Of a DNA stretch of 55,623 nucleotides, positions 25,521 through 35,484 are shown piece after piece. How positions within the stretch are numbered: position 1 is the first letter of the stretch; every line of letters starts with the position of its first letter. The notes under the pieces are model-generated. The model did not search any database, was not told the origin of the DNA, and was given only the letters and a program-made list of their open reading frames with translations. Origin of the DNA: Alphaproteobacteria bacterium (GTDB lineage: Bacteria > Pseudomonadota > Alphaproteobacteria > Rhizobiales > OSC116); assembly GCA_002400495.2 (NCBI GenBank), contig NVQL02000057.1:1-55623 (forward strand), given 5' to 3'. The translations under genes were made by a program, and so were the position numbers.

Positions 25521-25903
25521 GGCTGTGAAAAGACAGTTGGCTGGTCGTTGAGGCTCTGGAAGAAGTTTTTTGCTTGGCACTGCGTGCGTTCGCTCCGCTC
25601 TCTAGCTAAGCCACTCAGCCGCTGGTCGCAGGTGAACTCACCACCCAACCTAACCTCATTATGCTTAGTGAGCTAGAGTTTGGAGATGCACCGAGTATAG
25701 GTGCTAGATAGTTTACTCATTGTGATTTTCTAGGAAAAAAAGTCCGAACCCGTAGGGTGAGGCAAGGCCGACTGGCCGTCGGGCGGTTGCCCGTAGCAAG
25801 CTTGCGGAGGCAAGCGCCCGCAGGGGCTCACTAGAGAGCGAAGCGAACGTAAAAATGCAAACTTCCAGAGCCTTGACAGGATGCCGCCCCGTATATGCTG
25901 CAA
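25521..25903 (+). repeat. Dispersed hairpin repeat, copy B
   Basis: Core 25552-25872 is bounded by GGCTCTGGAAG and its complement CTTCCAGAGCC. An inner inverted repeat of 19 bases with one mismatch pairs 25587-25605 with 25831-25849. Hairpins match those of copy A in position but not in sequence: GGTGA/TCACC at 25631-25642, ACCC-GTA-GGGT at 25748-25758, GGCC-GACT-GGCC at 25666-25677 shifted to 25766-25777 by alignment of the printed rows, and CGGGC-GGTT-GCCCG at 25780-25793. A 10-bp palindrome GCAAGCTTGC at 25796-25805 is specific to this copy. It fills the gap between the converging hemW and LpoA-like genes. Confidence 0.88.
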
Positions 25904-25927
25904 AAAGACAGTCTGAGTTCTAGCTGC

Positions 25928-27097
25928 CTAGTTACTCGCCACACCAGCAGTGCCAACTGTGCTGAAACCACCGTTGCCGACTTGCATCACATTTAGTGCA
26001 TAGTTAGAAATGCCGCCAACGCTATAACTATAATGACCAAGCACGCCGCCATAACCGCCTATACGGGTGATGGCTGGTTGGGTGAAGCGATTGCCAATTG
26101 GGCCGTTACGGCCCAATGTAGCCACTAAGCTCAATGCATCATATGCCAATGCGGCACGTTCTGTGCTTGGTGTGTTGCCAAATAAAGATGCGTAGCGCGA
26201 GTTAAAACGGTTTAATCGGTTGGCATCAGCATTGGCAAACCAACCGCCTGATAATTTGGCAATGGATCGCGTGGCGCTTTTATTCCATAAGCTGGTGCCT
26301 AAAAATTTAACGCCAGATGCGGTATAACCGGCTGATTCCAAAACTTTAATGATGTTTTTATTGACGTTAGGACCTTCGGGCAACAATAAAGCATTGGCAT
26401 TGGCCGATTTGGCCTGCGCGGCAAAACCTTTAACATCGGCAATGAATTGAGCTTTAGATGCATTGGTTGTTAGGCGCGTATATGTGCCTGAGGCAACCAA
26501 TGTGCCATGGCGGCCTGCTGCCGATTGAAAGGCTGCTGCAATCACGGTGCCAAAACCGCTTTTGGGGGTGAGTGAGGCAAAACGGGTAGCGCCACGGCTG
26601 GCGGCATAAGCCACCACGGCGTCAATTTCTTTTTCACGCAGGAATGTTTGTAGATAAACGCCATTGCCCGCCACAGTACGGTCTTGCGAAAAGGCAATCA
26701 CAGGAATGCCAACAATGCTGGCTTCAACGCCGACCTCGCGTACGGCCGAACCAGTGATTGGGCCTAAAATAACTTCTGCGCCTTTGGAGATTACATTACG
26801 CGCTGCTGCACGCGGGCCAATGGAGCTGCTATTTTCAATGATCATTAGAATTTTAGCGCCTTTATTGTCAATCACTGCAAGCTCGAGTGCATTTTTAATA
26901 ATTTTGCCATATTTGGTATCGAGCGGCAAAACCACGCCCACTCTGATTGCGCCATCTTGAATCAAACGATTTGGTACATCGCCAACCAATGTTTGGTTTG
27001 ACAATCCTGTATTAAAACCTGTGCCGCCTGCACAAGAGGTTAAGCCAACGGCCATTAAAACCATAAAACCCAGTTTGAAAATACTCGTTTTTTTCAT
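25928..27097 (-). CDS. LpoA-like penicillin-binding protein activator (lipoprotein)
   Basis: From the ATG at 27097 the 389-residue product has a lipoprotein signal (MKKTSIFKLGFMVLMAVGLTSC, given here in two parts: a basic MKKT start and the LTSC lipobox) with the lipidated Cys at 22. The mature part has a type I periplasmic binding fold: IRVGVVLPLDTKYGKI, a VILGPITGSAVREVG segment and VPVIAFSQDRTVAG-like strand. Its place next to rsmI and yraN is the same neighbourhood as E. coli lpoA, which activates PBP1A, so a role in peptidoglycan synthesis is inferred. An upstream in-frame TTG at 27112 is less likely. It is divergent from rsmI. Confidence 0.87.
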   Translation of the reverse strand: MKKTSIFKLGFMVLMAVGLTSCAGGTGFNTGLSNQTLVGDVPNRLIQDGAIRVGVVLPLDTKYGKIIKNALELAVIDNKGAKILMIIENSSSIGPRAAARNVISKGAEVILGPITGSAVREVGVEASIVGIPVIAFSQDRTVAGNGVYLQTFLREKEIDAVVAYAASRGATRFASLTPKSGFGTVIAAAFQSAAGRHGTLVASGTYTRLTTNASKAQFIADVKGFAAQAKSANANALLLPEGPNVNKNIIKVLESAGYTASGVKFLGTSLWNKSATRSIAKLSGGWFANADANRLNRFNSRYASLFGNTPSTERAALAYDALSLVATLGRNGPIGNRFTQPAITRIGGYGGVLGHYSYSVGGISNYALNVMQVGNGGFSTVGTAGVASN

Positions 27098-27315
27098 TAT
27101 CAATTGCCCCAACCTATTATTTTTAGCGCTGTCAGTGCCCCCACTTAGCTTAGCTATAGACTATAATTTAATCCAAGGTAAATATTAACACTTAAATGCG
27201 CTACAAATATTTTTTTGTGCCACAAATTTGCAACACAATATTTTCATTTGCTTTTTAACTGTAGAATATGGCAATAATGAGCCATAATATTAAAGCTGGT
27301 GTTTAAGGAAAATCT

Positions 27316-28167
27316 GTGCAGATAAATATCGAAAAACTACCGTTACCCACAGGGCTTTATGTGGTTGCGACGCCTTTGGGCAATTTAAAAGACATTACAT
27401 TGCGCGCCTTAGAAACCCTTTCATCGGTTGATTTTATCTGGTGTGAAGACAAGCGTATTTCGGTGCGTTTGCTGCAAGCCTATGGCATTCAAACCAAATT
27501 ATTCGCCTATCACGAACATAATGCTGATGATGAAATGCCGCAAATTCTGGCCAAGCTCGAAGCTGGCGCTTCTGTGGCGCTTATATCTGATGCTGGCACA
27601 CCCTTGATATCCGACCCCGGCATGAAATTAATCAACGCCTGCCGTGCGCGTAATTTAAAACTCATCCCCATACCAGGCTGCAGTGCGCCGATCACTGCAT
27701 TATGCGTAGCGGGTCTGGCGACCAACCGATTTTTATTTGAAGGCTTTTTGCCCAATAAAAAACTTAAAAAACAAGCCGTTATAGACGAGCTGAAAAATAT
27801 TGATGCAACTTTGGTGTTTTTTGAATCACCCAAGCGGTTGCTTGCAAGCCTCGAGCTGATTGCGGATATGCTGCCCGACAGGCAAGTCACGGTGGCGCGC
27901 GAGCTGACTAAAATATATGAAGAAGTGATCACCCTGCCCGCGGCTGAAATTTATGCCGAATATAAAAGCCGCGAACGCATCAGAGGCGAGATTGTGTTGA
28001 TGATCGGCCCTGCCACCACACAGGTTGAAGTTAGCCAAGCGGATATTGATGCGGCCTTAACGCAAGCTTTGGCCAAAATGCGGGTTAAAGAAGCCGCAAA
28101 TTTTGTCGCCGAACAATTTGGATTGCCCAAAAAAACCCTTTACCAACGTGCATTAGAAATTAAATAA
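27316..28167 (+). CDS. rsmI: 16S rRNA (cytidine-1402 2'-O) methyltransferase
   Basis: The 283-residue product has the RsmI/tetrapyrrole-methylase fold: LYVVATPLGNLKDITLRAL at the start, the CEDKR motif, ALISDAGTPLISDPG and the PGCSAPITAL strand, then FLFEGFLP. It methylates the ribose of C1402 in 16S rRNA using SAM. The start is a GTG at 27316 with AAGGA at 27305-27309; no better ATG exists in the frame before the domain. Its stop overlaps the yraN start by one base (TAATG). Confidence 0.95.
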   Translation: MQINIEKLPLPTGLYVVATPLGNLKDITLRALETLSSVDFIWCEDKRISVRLLQAYGIQTKLFAYHEHNADDEMPQILAKLEAGASVALISDAGTPLISDPGMKLINACRARNLKLIPIPGCSAPITALCVAGLATNRFLFEGFLPNKKLKKQAVIDELKNIDATLVFFESPKRLLASLELIADMLPDRQVTVARELTKIYEEVITLPAAEIYAEYKSRERIRGEIVLMIGPATTQVEVSQADIDAALTQALAKMRVKEAANFVAEQFGLPKKTLYQRALEIK

Positions 28168-28541
28168 TGAATTTTACTGGCAAAAGAAAAAGTGAATTTA
28201 TTGGCCGTATGGCCGAGCGGTTTGCTATTGTCTTTATGCTGTTTAAAGGCTATCGCTGCATTGCTTTACGCTATAAATGTTTCGCTGGCGAAATAGATTT
28301 AATTTTTAAGCGCGGTCAAACGCTTATCTTTTGCGAAGTAAAATACCGAGCTGATAAAGATATGCTGTCTCACAGCGTCACAGCCATGCAGAAAAAACGC
28401 ATACGGCACGCCGCCGAATTTTGGCTTGCCCAACAGAAGCTTCCTATGCGGCAGGGAAGCCCTGTGCGACATAACATCCGCTTTGATTTTATTGGTTTGA
28501 CATTGTGGCAAAAACCGATCCATATAAAAAATGCATTTTAA
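28167..28541 (+). CDS. yraN: YraN/UPF0102 family endonuclease-like protein
   Basis: The 124-residue product has the UPF0102 pattern: GRMAERFAIVFMLFKGYR, then the PD-(D/E)XK-like core GEIDLIFKRGQTLIFCEVKYRA split here as GEIDLI and FCEVKYRA, and the RIRHAAEFWLAQ helix. The fold is that of Holliday-junction and restriction nucleases; the biological role is not settled. It is translationally coupled to rsmI, the same partner it has in E. coli. Confidence 0.92.
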   Translation: MNFTGKRKSEFIGRMAERFAIVFMLFKGYRCIALRYKCFAGEIDLIFKRGQTLIFCEVKYRADKDMLSHSVTAMQKKRIRHAAEFWLAQQKLPMRQGSPVRHNIRFDFIGLTLWQKPIHIKNAF

Positions 28542-28559
28542 ATAATTTCGAGTGATTAA

Positions 28560-28931
28560 ATGGACAGGTTATTTCGGTATTTCATATATTTTCTGGTCAG
28601 CAGCGTGCTGGTTTTTGCCATTGGCTATATTTGGCTGTTTCTCACCCAAGGCGATTATGCCAAAGGCGAATTTGAAATTGTTAATTTAGAACCTTATTCT
28701 ATTCATATTGAAATGTCGGCAATTAATGATGAAGGCGCGAGCCGTTTATTTCGTGGCAGCATCGAAAAAGGCAAAAGTAAAAAATTTGAAAAATTTGTCT
28801 ACGGTCAAGGTGTATATGAAATTAAATTGAACAAAAAAATTGATTTCTCAATCGGTACATTTAATGATAAAAATAATTTTTCGAAAAGACTTATAATCAA
28901 AGACGATAAAGCCTATTTTGAAGCAGAATGA
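28560..28931 (+). CDS. Membrane-anchored protein of unknown function
   Basis: I do not recognise this 123-residue product. One hydrophobic helix at about 8-30 (YFIYFLVSSVLVFAIGYIWL) is followed by some 90 residues of alternating strands with many Lys, Glu and Phe. This suggests a small beta-rich domain outside the membrane. There is no Cys and no lipobox. It lies between yraN and gshB, 18 and 25 bases from each, so it is probably part of the rsmI-yraN-gshB transcript. Confidence 0.72.
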   Translation: MDRLFRYFIYFLVSSVLVFAIGYIWLFLTQGDYAKGEFEIVNLEPYSIHIEMSAINDEGASRLFRGSIEKGKSKKFEKFVYGQGVYEIKLNKKIDFSIGTFNDKNNFSKRLIIKDDKAYFEAE

Positions 28932-28956
28932 TAATCAACACCCGAAGGTTTAAACT

Positions 28957-29898
28957 ATGGCGTTAAAAATTGCTGTGCAAATGGATCCGATAGAAGACTT
29001 TGACATTAAAGGCGATTCGACATTTGCCATTATGCTCAGTGCGCAAAGCCGCGGCGCTACAATATTCTGCTATCATGTTGATGATTTAGCAACTCAAGAT
29101 AACCAAGTGGCGGCCTATGGTCATTGGATTACCGTACGTGACGAGGTTGGCAATCATTTCACCAAGGGCGAATTGATACGTGAAGATTTGCGCCAATTTG
29201 ACGCTTTATTCATGCGCCAAGACCCACCATTTGACATGGCCTATATCACCGCCACACATATTTTAGATCAAATTGCCGATGACGTTCTTATTGTCAATAA
29301 TGCCAGCGAAGTGCGTAATGCGCCCGAAAAAATATTTGTGCTTAAATTTCCCGATTTAATGCCCAAAACGCTAATCACCCGCTCGGTGCGTGAGATTGAA
29401 GCTTTTCGCAAAATACATGGCGATATTATTGTTAAACCACTTTATGGCAATGGCGGCGCGGGTGTGTTTCGACTTAAAAAAGATGATTCAAACCTCGCTT
29501 CATTGCTCGAATTATTTTTCGAAAAAAACCGCGAGCCATTGATGATTCAACCTTTCTTAAAAGATGTAAAATTTGGCGACAAACGCATTATTTTAATTGA
29601 TGGCGAAATTGCAGGCGCGATTAACCGCGTGCCGCTTGAAGGCCAGGTGCGCTCCAACATGCATGTTGGCGGGCGGCCAGAAGCTGTCGGCATTACCGCG
29701 CGGGATCGCGAAATTTGCGAGGCACTTAAGCCCGAGCTTAAAGCTCGCGGGCTGATTTTTGTCGGCATTGATGTGATTGGCGATTATTTAACCGAAATTA
29801 ACGTCACCTCTCCAACAGGCATCAGAGAGGTTGAACGATTTGACGGGATCAATATAGCCGATATGATTTTGGATGTGGTAGAGAAAAAAATCAAATAA
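28957..29898 (+). CDS. gshB: Glutathione synthetase
   Basis: The 313-residue product is a GshB of normal length. It has [20 protein letters not shown] at the start, [11 protein letters not shown], the ATP-grasp segment [14 protein letters not shown], the [10 protein letters not shown] strand, [11 protein letters not shown] and the metal-site [13 protein letters not shown]. It adds glycine to gamma-glutamylcysteine using ATP. Following rsmI and yraN is the usual alphaproteobacterial position. The gamma-glutamyltransferase gene at 8.8 kb acts on the same class of compounds but is not linked. Confidence 0.96.
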   Translation: MALKIAVQMDPIEDFDIKGDSTFAIMLSAQSRGATIFCYHVDDLATQDNQVAAYGHWITVRDEVGNHFTKGELIREDLRQFDALFMRQDPPFDMAYITATHILDQIADDVLIVNNASEVRNAPEKIFVLKFPDLMPKTLITRSVREIEAFRKIHGDIIVKPLYGNGGAGVFRLKKDDSNLASLLELFFEKNREPLMIQPFLKDVKFGDKRIILIDGEIAGAINRVPLEGQVRSNMHVGGRPEAVGITARDREICEALKPELKARGLIFVGIDVIGDYLTEINVTSPTGIREVERFDGINIADMILDVVEKKIK

Positions 29899-29920
29899 AG
29901 CTAAATATATAATCCTCAAC

Positions 29921-30955
29921 TTATTTTAATCCAGCAATGAATGGCAGTACCTTTTTGCTGTAAAATGGCTGCTGAGTTGACCAGAAAATATAATCTGCTG
30001 CGGCTTCATCGCGGCCAAAATTATAAATTTCTTCGACCGTCACTTGTTTGTCGGTTTTGGGGTTGATGATCTGATAATTGCCATATTGCACCGCCATGCC
30101 CGACGTGATTTTGCCAGCATATTGCTTTAAAAATTTGTAACTATGGTTCATTTGGGCTTTGCGATATACTTTTATATCTGGCCCACCCATGCCAATGTTA
30201 TTTTTTGCAGCAAATTCATACAGGCTGGTTAGATAGCCTTTATCTTCCCATGGCAACCACTCGCCTGGCATGAAATTGGCATATTGCATGGCTACAGATT
30301 TAGGAAAGGCAGCTTTTAACGCCGCCATTTGATCCAATATGGCTTGATGATATATTTTAGGGGTGAAACCATCGGGGTATAATTTGCCTGTTTCGCCAAA
30401 TTCCACTGCTGTTTCGGCTAAGTTTATGCCCGTAATTTTACCATCGAATTCAGCACCAAGCGCATCTAATAATTTATAAAACCGCGTGGCTACATTTTTG
30501 TCCCAACGTCTTGCAACACGTCCATCCTCACCAACAATCACATCGCCTTGTTTCAGCTGGTACTGCACGGCCACACCGCCATTATACTTCGGCTCATTGA
30601 TTATATAATCTGGCACATTCACCCCAGATTCGGTGAATGATATATCCTGCAATTGAATGAATAATTGTTTGTTATGTTGAGTCAGATAGGCAAGGTCGGC
30701 TTTGATGTCAGCAAATTCATATTGGTCTTTATTGGGTTCTAATTCTGACCATCTATATTTGAGCTGCGCGCCAATAACATTGGCATTATTCAAAAAGGAC
30801 GGCTCATTAATTCGCTCGCGATCCAAATTAAAAAATACAAAATTTTTGATGGTTTTATCAGCTGCGTTGGCAATTTGCAGTGGCAACAAAGCCGATAATA
30901 AAACTGCCAATATGACGGGTTTGGTTACAGTTTTTTTGAACATATTTTTCACCAT
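29921..30955 (-). CDS. Secreted TIM-barrel protein, possibly glycoside-hydrolase-like
   Basis: The 344-residue product has a signal peptide ending near ANA (residues 1-31). The mature part looks like a TIM barrel of the glycoside-hydrolase clan A style: GAQLKYRWSELEPNKDQYEF followed by a strand LFIQLQD, then GKITGINLAETAVEFGETG with Glu in the position of an acid/base, AMQYANFMPGE and DYIFWSTQQPFY. No family can be named with confidence and catalytic activity is unproven. Start is uncertain between ATG 30955 and ATG 30943, the latter with GGTG six bases upstream. It converges on gshB, 22 bases apart. Confidence 0.75.
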   Translation of the reverse strand: MVKNMFKKTVTKPVILAVLLSALLPLQIANAADKTIKNFVFFNLDRERINEPSFLNNANVIGAQLKYRWSELEPNKDQYEFADIKADLAYLTQHNKQLFIQLQDISFTESGVNVPDYIINEPKYNGGVAVQYQLKQGDVIVGEDGRVARRWDKNVATRFYKLLDALGAEFDGKITGINLAETAVEFGETGKLYPDGFTPKIYHQAILDQMAALKAAFPKSVAMQYANFMPGEWLPWEDKGYLTSLYEFAAKNNIGMGGPDIKVYRKAQMNHSYKFLKQYAGKITSGMAVQYGNYQIINPKTDKQVTVEEIYNFGRDEAAADYIFWSTQQPFYSKKVLPFIAGLK

Positions 30956-31132
30956 TTAAGTTAGTTATAAAAATAATAATATGTTCCCCGTCGCATATAT
31001 CTCATATCAATTATGCGAGGTTTATGGCGAAAATATGGCGTAATCCAATCCGCAAAAAATGCTACCGTTCTCTTTTTGTTCTTGACTATCTTTGTGTTTT
31101 GAGATAGCAATGGAACAACAAAAGGGCAAAAA

Positions 31133-32662
31133 ATGGTTGCACATATCAAGACAGTGACATTTATCGGCACCGAGGCCATCGCGGTTGATGTGCAGGTTCA
31201 GATCAGCTCTGGCATGCCAGCTTTTACCATTGTTGGCCTGCCCGATAAAGCGGTGGCCGAAAGCCGCGAGCGGGTGCGTGCCGCTTTGGGTGCGGTTGGT
31301 TTGGCTTTGCCACCCAAACGCATTACGGTCAATTTAGCTCCTGGCGATCTGCCCAAAGAAGGCAGCCATTTTGATTTGCCAATTGCGCTGGGTCTGATGG
31401 CAGCAGCGGGCATTATACCGATAGAATATATAGGCAGATTTATCGCCATTGGCGAATTGTCGTTAGATGGCTCAATTGCGCGGGTGAGCGGCAGCTTGCC
31501 AACCGCTATATTTGCCAATGCGCATGGTTTAAGCCTGATATGTCCCGCCAGTTGCGGCGGTGAGGCGGCATGGGCGGGTGATGATTTTGAAATTTTAGCG
31601 CCGAAGAATTTAATCAGCCTGATCAATCATATCAAGGGCGAACAAGTGCTGATACGGCCCGTTGCCCAAGTGCGCAAAGTGGTGCAGAATCAGCCCGATT
31701 TGCGTGACATTCGCGGGCAGGAAAATGCCAAGCGCGCATTGGAAATTACCGCTGCGGGTGGGCATAATATGCTGATGGTCGGGCCACCAGGTTCTGGTAA
31801 ATCTATGCTGGCCTCGCGCTTAAGCGGTATTTTGCCAGCGTTAGAAACCAAAGAAATGTTAGAGACCAGTATTATTGCCAGTGTTGCGGGTAATCTGCCT
31901 GACGGACAATTAAGCAATGTACGGCCGTTTCGTGCTCCCCATCATAGCGCCAGCATGGCGGCTTTAATTGGCGGTGGCAGCAAACCGCAACCGGGCGAGA
32001 TTTCGTTGGCGCATCGTGGGGTGTTGTTTTTAGATGAATTGCCCGAATTTGCACCACGGGTGTTGGATAGCCTGCGGCAACCGCTAGAAACTGGGGAAGT
32101 GCTGGTTTCGCGTGCCAATTACCATGTTAATTACCCGGCTAAATTTCAACTGATCGCGGCGATGAACCCGTGCAAATGCGGCATGGCGGGGCAAGTTGGG
32201 CATGTTTGTAAACGCGGCGCTAAATGCGCTGATGATTATCAAGCGCGGCTTTCTGGCCCGTTGCTGGATCGGATTGACATTCACATTCATGTGCCTTCGG
32301 TGAGCCCGCAAGATTTGAGTTTGCCCGCCGCCAAAGAAGGCAGTGCCGATGTCGCCAAACGCGTGACGGCAGCACGTAAAATACAAGCCACACGATTTCA
32401 AAAATTCGATTTAAATATTCTTACCAATAGCGAAATTTCACCGCAACATATTGATGAGGTTATTTTGATTGACGCTATGGCCAAAACACTATTGCTCAAA
32501 GCCTCGGATAAATTGAAATTAAGCGCCCGCGCATATCATCGGGTGTTGCGCTTGTCACGTACCATTGCTGATATTGAGATAAGTGAAATTGTTAGCAATG
32601 CACACATTGCGGAGGCGCTCAATTATCGTGGGCAATCAAATCAGAAAGCGGCGGCGGCTTAA
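31133..32662 (+). CDS. comM: ComM/YifB family Mg-chelatase-like AAA+ ATPase
   Basis: The 509-residue product has three parts. The N-terminal domain (1-170) begins with TVTFIGTEAIAVDVQVQI and has the SRERVRAAL and HFDLPIALG motifs. The AAA+ core has Walker A GPPGSGKSML near 219 and a Walker B LFLDELPEF near 300. The C-terminal magnesium-chelatase domain has CKCGMAG and LSARAYHRVLR. ComM promotes branch migration of recombination intermediates in natural transformation; many YifB proteins are untested. AAAGGG lies before the ATG. No competence gene is nearby, so the role is inferred from family only. Confidence 0.93.
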   Translation: MVAHIKTVTFIGTEAIAVDVQVQISSGMPAFTIVGLPDKAVAESRERVRAALGAVGLALPPKRITVNLAPGDLPKEGSHFDLPIALGLMAAAGIIPIEYIGRFIAIGELSLDGSIARVSGSLPTAIFANAHGLSLICPASCGGEAAWAGDDFEILAPKNLISLINHIKGEQVLIRPVAQVRKVVQNQPDLRDIRGQENAKRALEITAAGGHNMLMVGPPGSGKSMLASRLSGILPALETKEMLETSIIASVAGNLPDGQLSNVRPFRAPHHSASMAALIGGGSKPQPGEISLAHRGVLFLDELPEFAPRVLDSLRQPLETGEVLVSRANYHVNYPAKFQLIAAMNPCKCGMAGQVGHVCKRGAKCADDYQARLSGPLLDRIDIHIHVPSVSPQDLSLPAAKEGSADVAKRVTAARKIQATRFQKFDLNILTNSEISPQHIDEVILIDAMAKTLLLKASDKLKLSARAYHRVLRLSRTIADIEISEIVSNAHIAEALNYRGQSNQKAAAA

Positions 32663-32775
32663 CTGATATTTAATTTGAACATGGAAAGAGTTTAATAACT
32701 AATTTAACTTAAGCTTATCGGTATCCATGTCAGCTATTATAAATATGCTGATCGTTACGAGCCGAAAAGTTATTC

Positions 32776-35364
32776 ATGCAAAATCATTTTTTAAGACAAT
32801 CTTCTACCCCTTCTGATGTTGGAGAAAATTTAGGTCGTAAAATTAACTTTGATCACAGTTACTTAGATGAAATTGGTGATCAAGAATTTAACCAAAATCC
32901 TACCTACATAAAAGGTTCAACTACCAAATTTGTAAATTTCATCACCTCCAAACAATTTTTAATTTTTAATCTAATGGCGTTGCTTGTTATTTTATTTAGC
33001 GGCATTTATTTACAATATTTTTTAGCCGTTTCATCTGTTCCGCTGATGTTAGTTGGCAACGGTCAGGCAATTATTTTCATGTGCCTCAATATTTATGGCC
33101 GAGGTCATGTCTATAAGCAAAGCCGCATTGACCGTCTATCGACCCAGAAAATGGCCGAAATCGCGGTTGGGTTGGAGCAAAATGTTGATCATTTAAACGT
33201 TCAAAAGTGGGATTTACAGCAAAGCGAAAGACGCTATCGCGGCTTGGTCAATAGCCAAAGCGACATCATCATTCGGCAAAATATCCAAGGCAAATATACT
33301 TATGTGAATAGTGTTTTTTGCAATATATTTGATATGCGTAAGGAAGAAATGCTCAATCGACGCAAAATCATTCCTGTGGTGGATGGCGATCAAAGCTCTA
33401 TTTTTCCTGAAGTAACCCAGCCGCCCTATAAGGTCAATCGGGTGCAGCTTATTCAAACCCGCTATGGTCTCAAATGGTATAGCTGGGAAGAGCAAGCCAT
33501 TTTCGACAAAAACAAACGCATCACCGAAATCCAATCTGTCGGTCGTGACATCACCGCTTATAAATTGGCCGAAAAGCAAATTGAAGTGGCACGGGATAAT
33601 GCCCAAGCTGCTAATAGTGCAAAATCCATGTTTTTGGCCACCATGAGCCATGAGATTAGAACCCCAATGAATGGCGTTTTGGGCATGATTAACTTGCTTA
33701 TGGATACTGATTTAACCGCTGAGCAACAAAATTATGCAGATGCGGTCAAAACTTCGGGTGAAAGCCTGTTGTCGCTGATCAATGAAATTTTGGACTATTC
33801 AAAAATTGAAGCCGGTAAATTTTCACTGTCACCGCATAAATTCAACATCCATAAATTGATCGAGAATGTCACTGAATTATTGTCATCCAGAAGTTTAGCC
33901 AAAAATATCGAAATTGCCGCGCGTATAGACCCCAGCGTGCCACAATTTTTGGTTGGCGACGAAAAACGCATTCGCCAAACATTGGTCAACTTGCTGGGCA
34001 ATGCCATTAAATTCACCGAATATGGCGGCGTTTCGATTGAAGTTGAGGCCACTAATGAGGCCAATGACAAAGCTGGTGATATGATTTGCGATCTTAAATT
34101 CGTCATTAAAGATACGGGCATTGGCATTAGTGAAAGTGATCAACTTAAAATATTTGGCGAGTTTGAACAAGCCGATGGCACTCATTCTCGTAAATTTGAG
34201 GGCACGGGCCTGGGTTTGTCGATCACCAAAAAAATCATCGGGATGATGGGCGGGAACATTAGCGTCACCAGCACATTGGGCGAAGGTTCGTGCTTCCGTT
34301 ACAATTTACTTTTGCGCACCGATCAAAATGGAATTGTGGTGCAAGAAGACAACCAGTTAGAAGGCCATCATTTCATCATTTTGTCCAAACAAGCCATTGA
34401 AATCGGCTTGATACAACGTCAACTTGATCAAGCCAAGGCGACCACAAAAATCATCACCTCATGCGATGATATGCTGGCACAGGTTAATGATGCCAGTGAG
34501 GCCAAAGCCGTACATATTACGGTCATTGCCGATGCCGAAATGGCCGATCATGAATATTTGCGCCAGTTAGAAATTTGCGAAAAGCATTGGCATGGCGCGC
34601 CGATGCGCACCATTGTTTTATTGGCGCCCAAGCAAAGGCGTATGGTGCAGGAATATAAGGATAAATTCGGGTTTGATTTTTACTTGATCAAACCAATTCG
34701 GCGCGAGTCGCTGTTCAATATTATTTTGTGCGCACATTTAAAAATCTCAATTGACGGCATTGAAGTGCCGCATTATGACCGCAACTTAATCTATAAAAAA
34801 CTTGCCAAACAAGGCGATTTTGAATCTTATCGCGCACCTGGCCATATGGTGGAAACCGCAGCAGAAGAACCACCATTTGATTTGGAAGGAAATTATGAAC
34901 AGCCATTCCCAAATGTAGTGAAGACAGCTGAAACTCATACAGATAGCGGCGAAAAAATTAACATTTTGTTGGCAGAAGATAACCAAATAAACGTTATGCT
35001 GGCCGAAGCTCTGCTTAAAAAATTGGGTATAACCTGCCATCATGCCCCCAATGGCAAGCGCGCGGTCGAAATGCTTGACGAGAAACCAGCTGGTTTTTAC
35101 CAATTGATTTTAATGGATGTTCACATGCCAATTATGGATGGCTTAGACGCCACCAAGGCGATCCGAAAATTATTCAATGAGGCTAAAGCCAAGACGCCAA
35201 TCATCGCGCTGACTGCCAATGCATTTGAAGAAGATCGGAAAATGTGCCTCAATGCTGGTATGGATGATTATCTAATGAAGCCATTGGATGAGAAAAAATT
35301 TAAGCAGATCATCGAGACATTTGTCGCGCAGAGTGTCCTTGCCGCCAACCAGGCCAATGGCTAA
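32776..35364 (+). CDS. Hybrid sensor histidine kinase with PAS domain and two receiver modules
   Basis: The 862-residue product has two membrane helices (about 61-80 and 84-105), a PAS domain (about 153-270), a HisKA domain with [11 protein letters not shown] (phospho-accepting His292), and an HATPase domain with [20 protein letters not shown] and [13 protein letters not shown] receiver-like region without a visible phospho-Asp follows (about 525-660). A complete receiver comes last: [20 protein letters not shown] with Asp781, and ALTANAF, and DYLMKPLDE. The signal and partner are unknown. The gene precedes mutS by 120 bases and seems to have its own transcript. Confidence 0.93.
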   Translation: MQNHFLRQSSTPSDVGENLGRKINFDHSYLDEIGDQEFNQNPTYIKGSTTKFVNFITSKQFLIFNLMALLVILFSGIYLQYFLAVSSVPLMLVGNGQAIIFMCLNIYGRGHVYKQSRIDRLSTQKMAEIAVGLEQNVDHLNVQKWDLQQSERRYRGLVNSQSDIIIRQNIQGKYTYVNSVFCNIFDMRKEEMLNRRKIIPVVDGDQSSIFPEVTQPPYKVNRVQLIQTRYGLKWYSWEEQAIFDKNKRITEIQSVGRDITAYKLAEKQIEVARDNAQAANSAKSMFLATMSHEIRTPMNGVLGMINLLMDTDLTAEQQNYADAVKTSGESLLSLINEILDYSKIEAGKFSLSPHKFNIHKLIENVTELLSSRSLAKNIEIAARIDPSVPQFLVGDEKRIRQTLVNLLGNAIKFTEYGGVSIEVEATNEANDKAGDMICDLKFVIKDTGIGISESDQLKIFGEFEQADGTHSRKFEGTGLGLSITKKIIGMMGGNISVTSTLGEGSCFRYNLLLRTDQNGIVVQEDNQLEGHHFIILSKQAIEIGLIQRQLDQAKATTKIITSCDDMLAQVNDASEAKAVHITVIADAEMADHEYLRQLEICEKHWHGAPMRTIVLLAPKQRRMVQEYKDKFGFDFYLIKPIRRESLFNIILCAHLKISIDGIEVPHYDRNLIYKKLAKQGDFESYRAPGHMVETAAEEPPFDLEGNYEQPFPNVVKTAETHTDSGEKINILLAEDNQINVMLAEALLKKLGITCHHAPNGKRAVEMLDEKPAGFYQLILMDVHMPIMDGLDATKAIRKLFNEAKAKTPIIALTANAFEEDRKMCLNAGMDDYLMKPLDEKKFKQIIETFVAQSVLAANQANG

Positions 35365-35377
35365 TGCGGGAATGACT

Positions 35378-35391
35378 GTGGCTAAAGCCAC
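35378..35391 (+). terminator. Hairpin after the hybrid kinase gene, possible terminator
   Basis: GTGGCT-AA-AGCCAC is a perfect 6-bp hairpin 13 bases after the stop, flanked by ACT and AGT that can extend it loosely. The T run that follows is short and delayed (TTTG, then CTTTT), so termination is uncertain. Confidence 0.4.
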
Positions 35392-35484
35392 TATAGTTTG
35401 AGCTTTTCATGGTTTGAGTTTGCATTTATAGTCTAAATTTTATACTATTTACTCAACTCAAAATTCATAATTGATAGCGCCTGA

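Noticed and set aside
25732..25748. AGGAAAAAAAGTCCGAA in copy B resembles the GAGGAAAGTCC core of RNase P RNA
   Set aside because: The rest of the conserved RNase P regions is absent, and the element is repeated, which is not expected for RNase P RNA.
25528..25912. AAAAGACAGT on both sides of copy B as a target-site duplication
   Set aside because: Copy A also has GAAAGACAGT at its left side, so the left copy is probably part of the element, not duplicated target.
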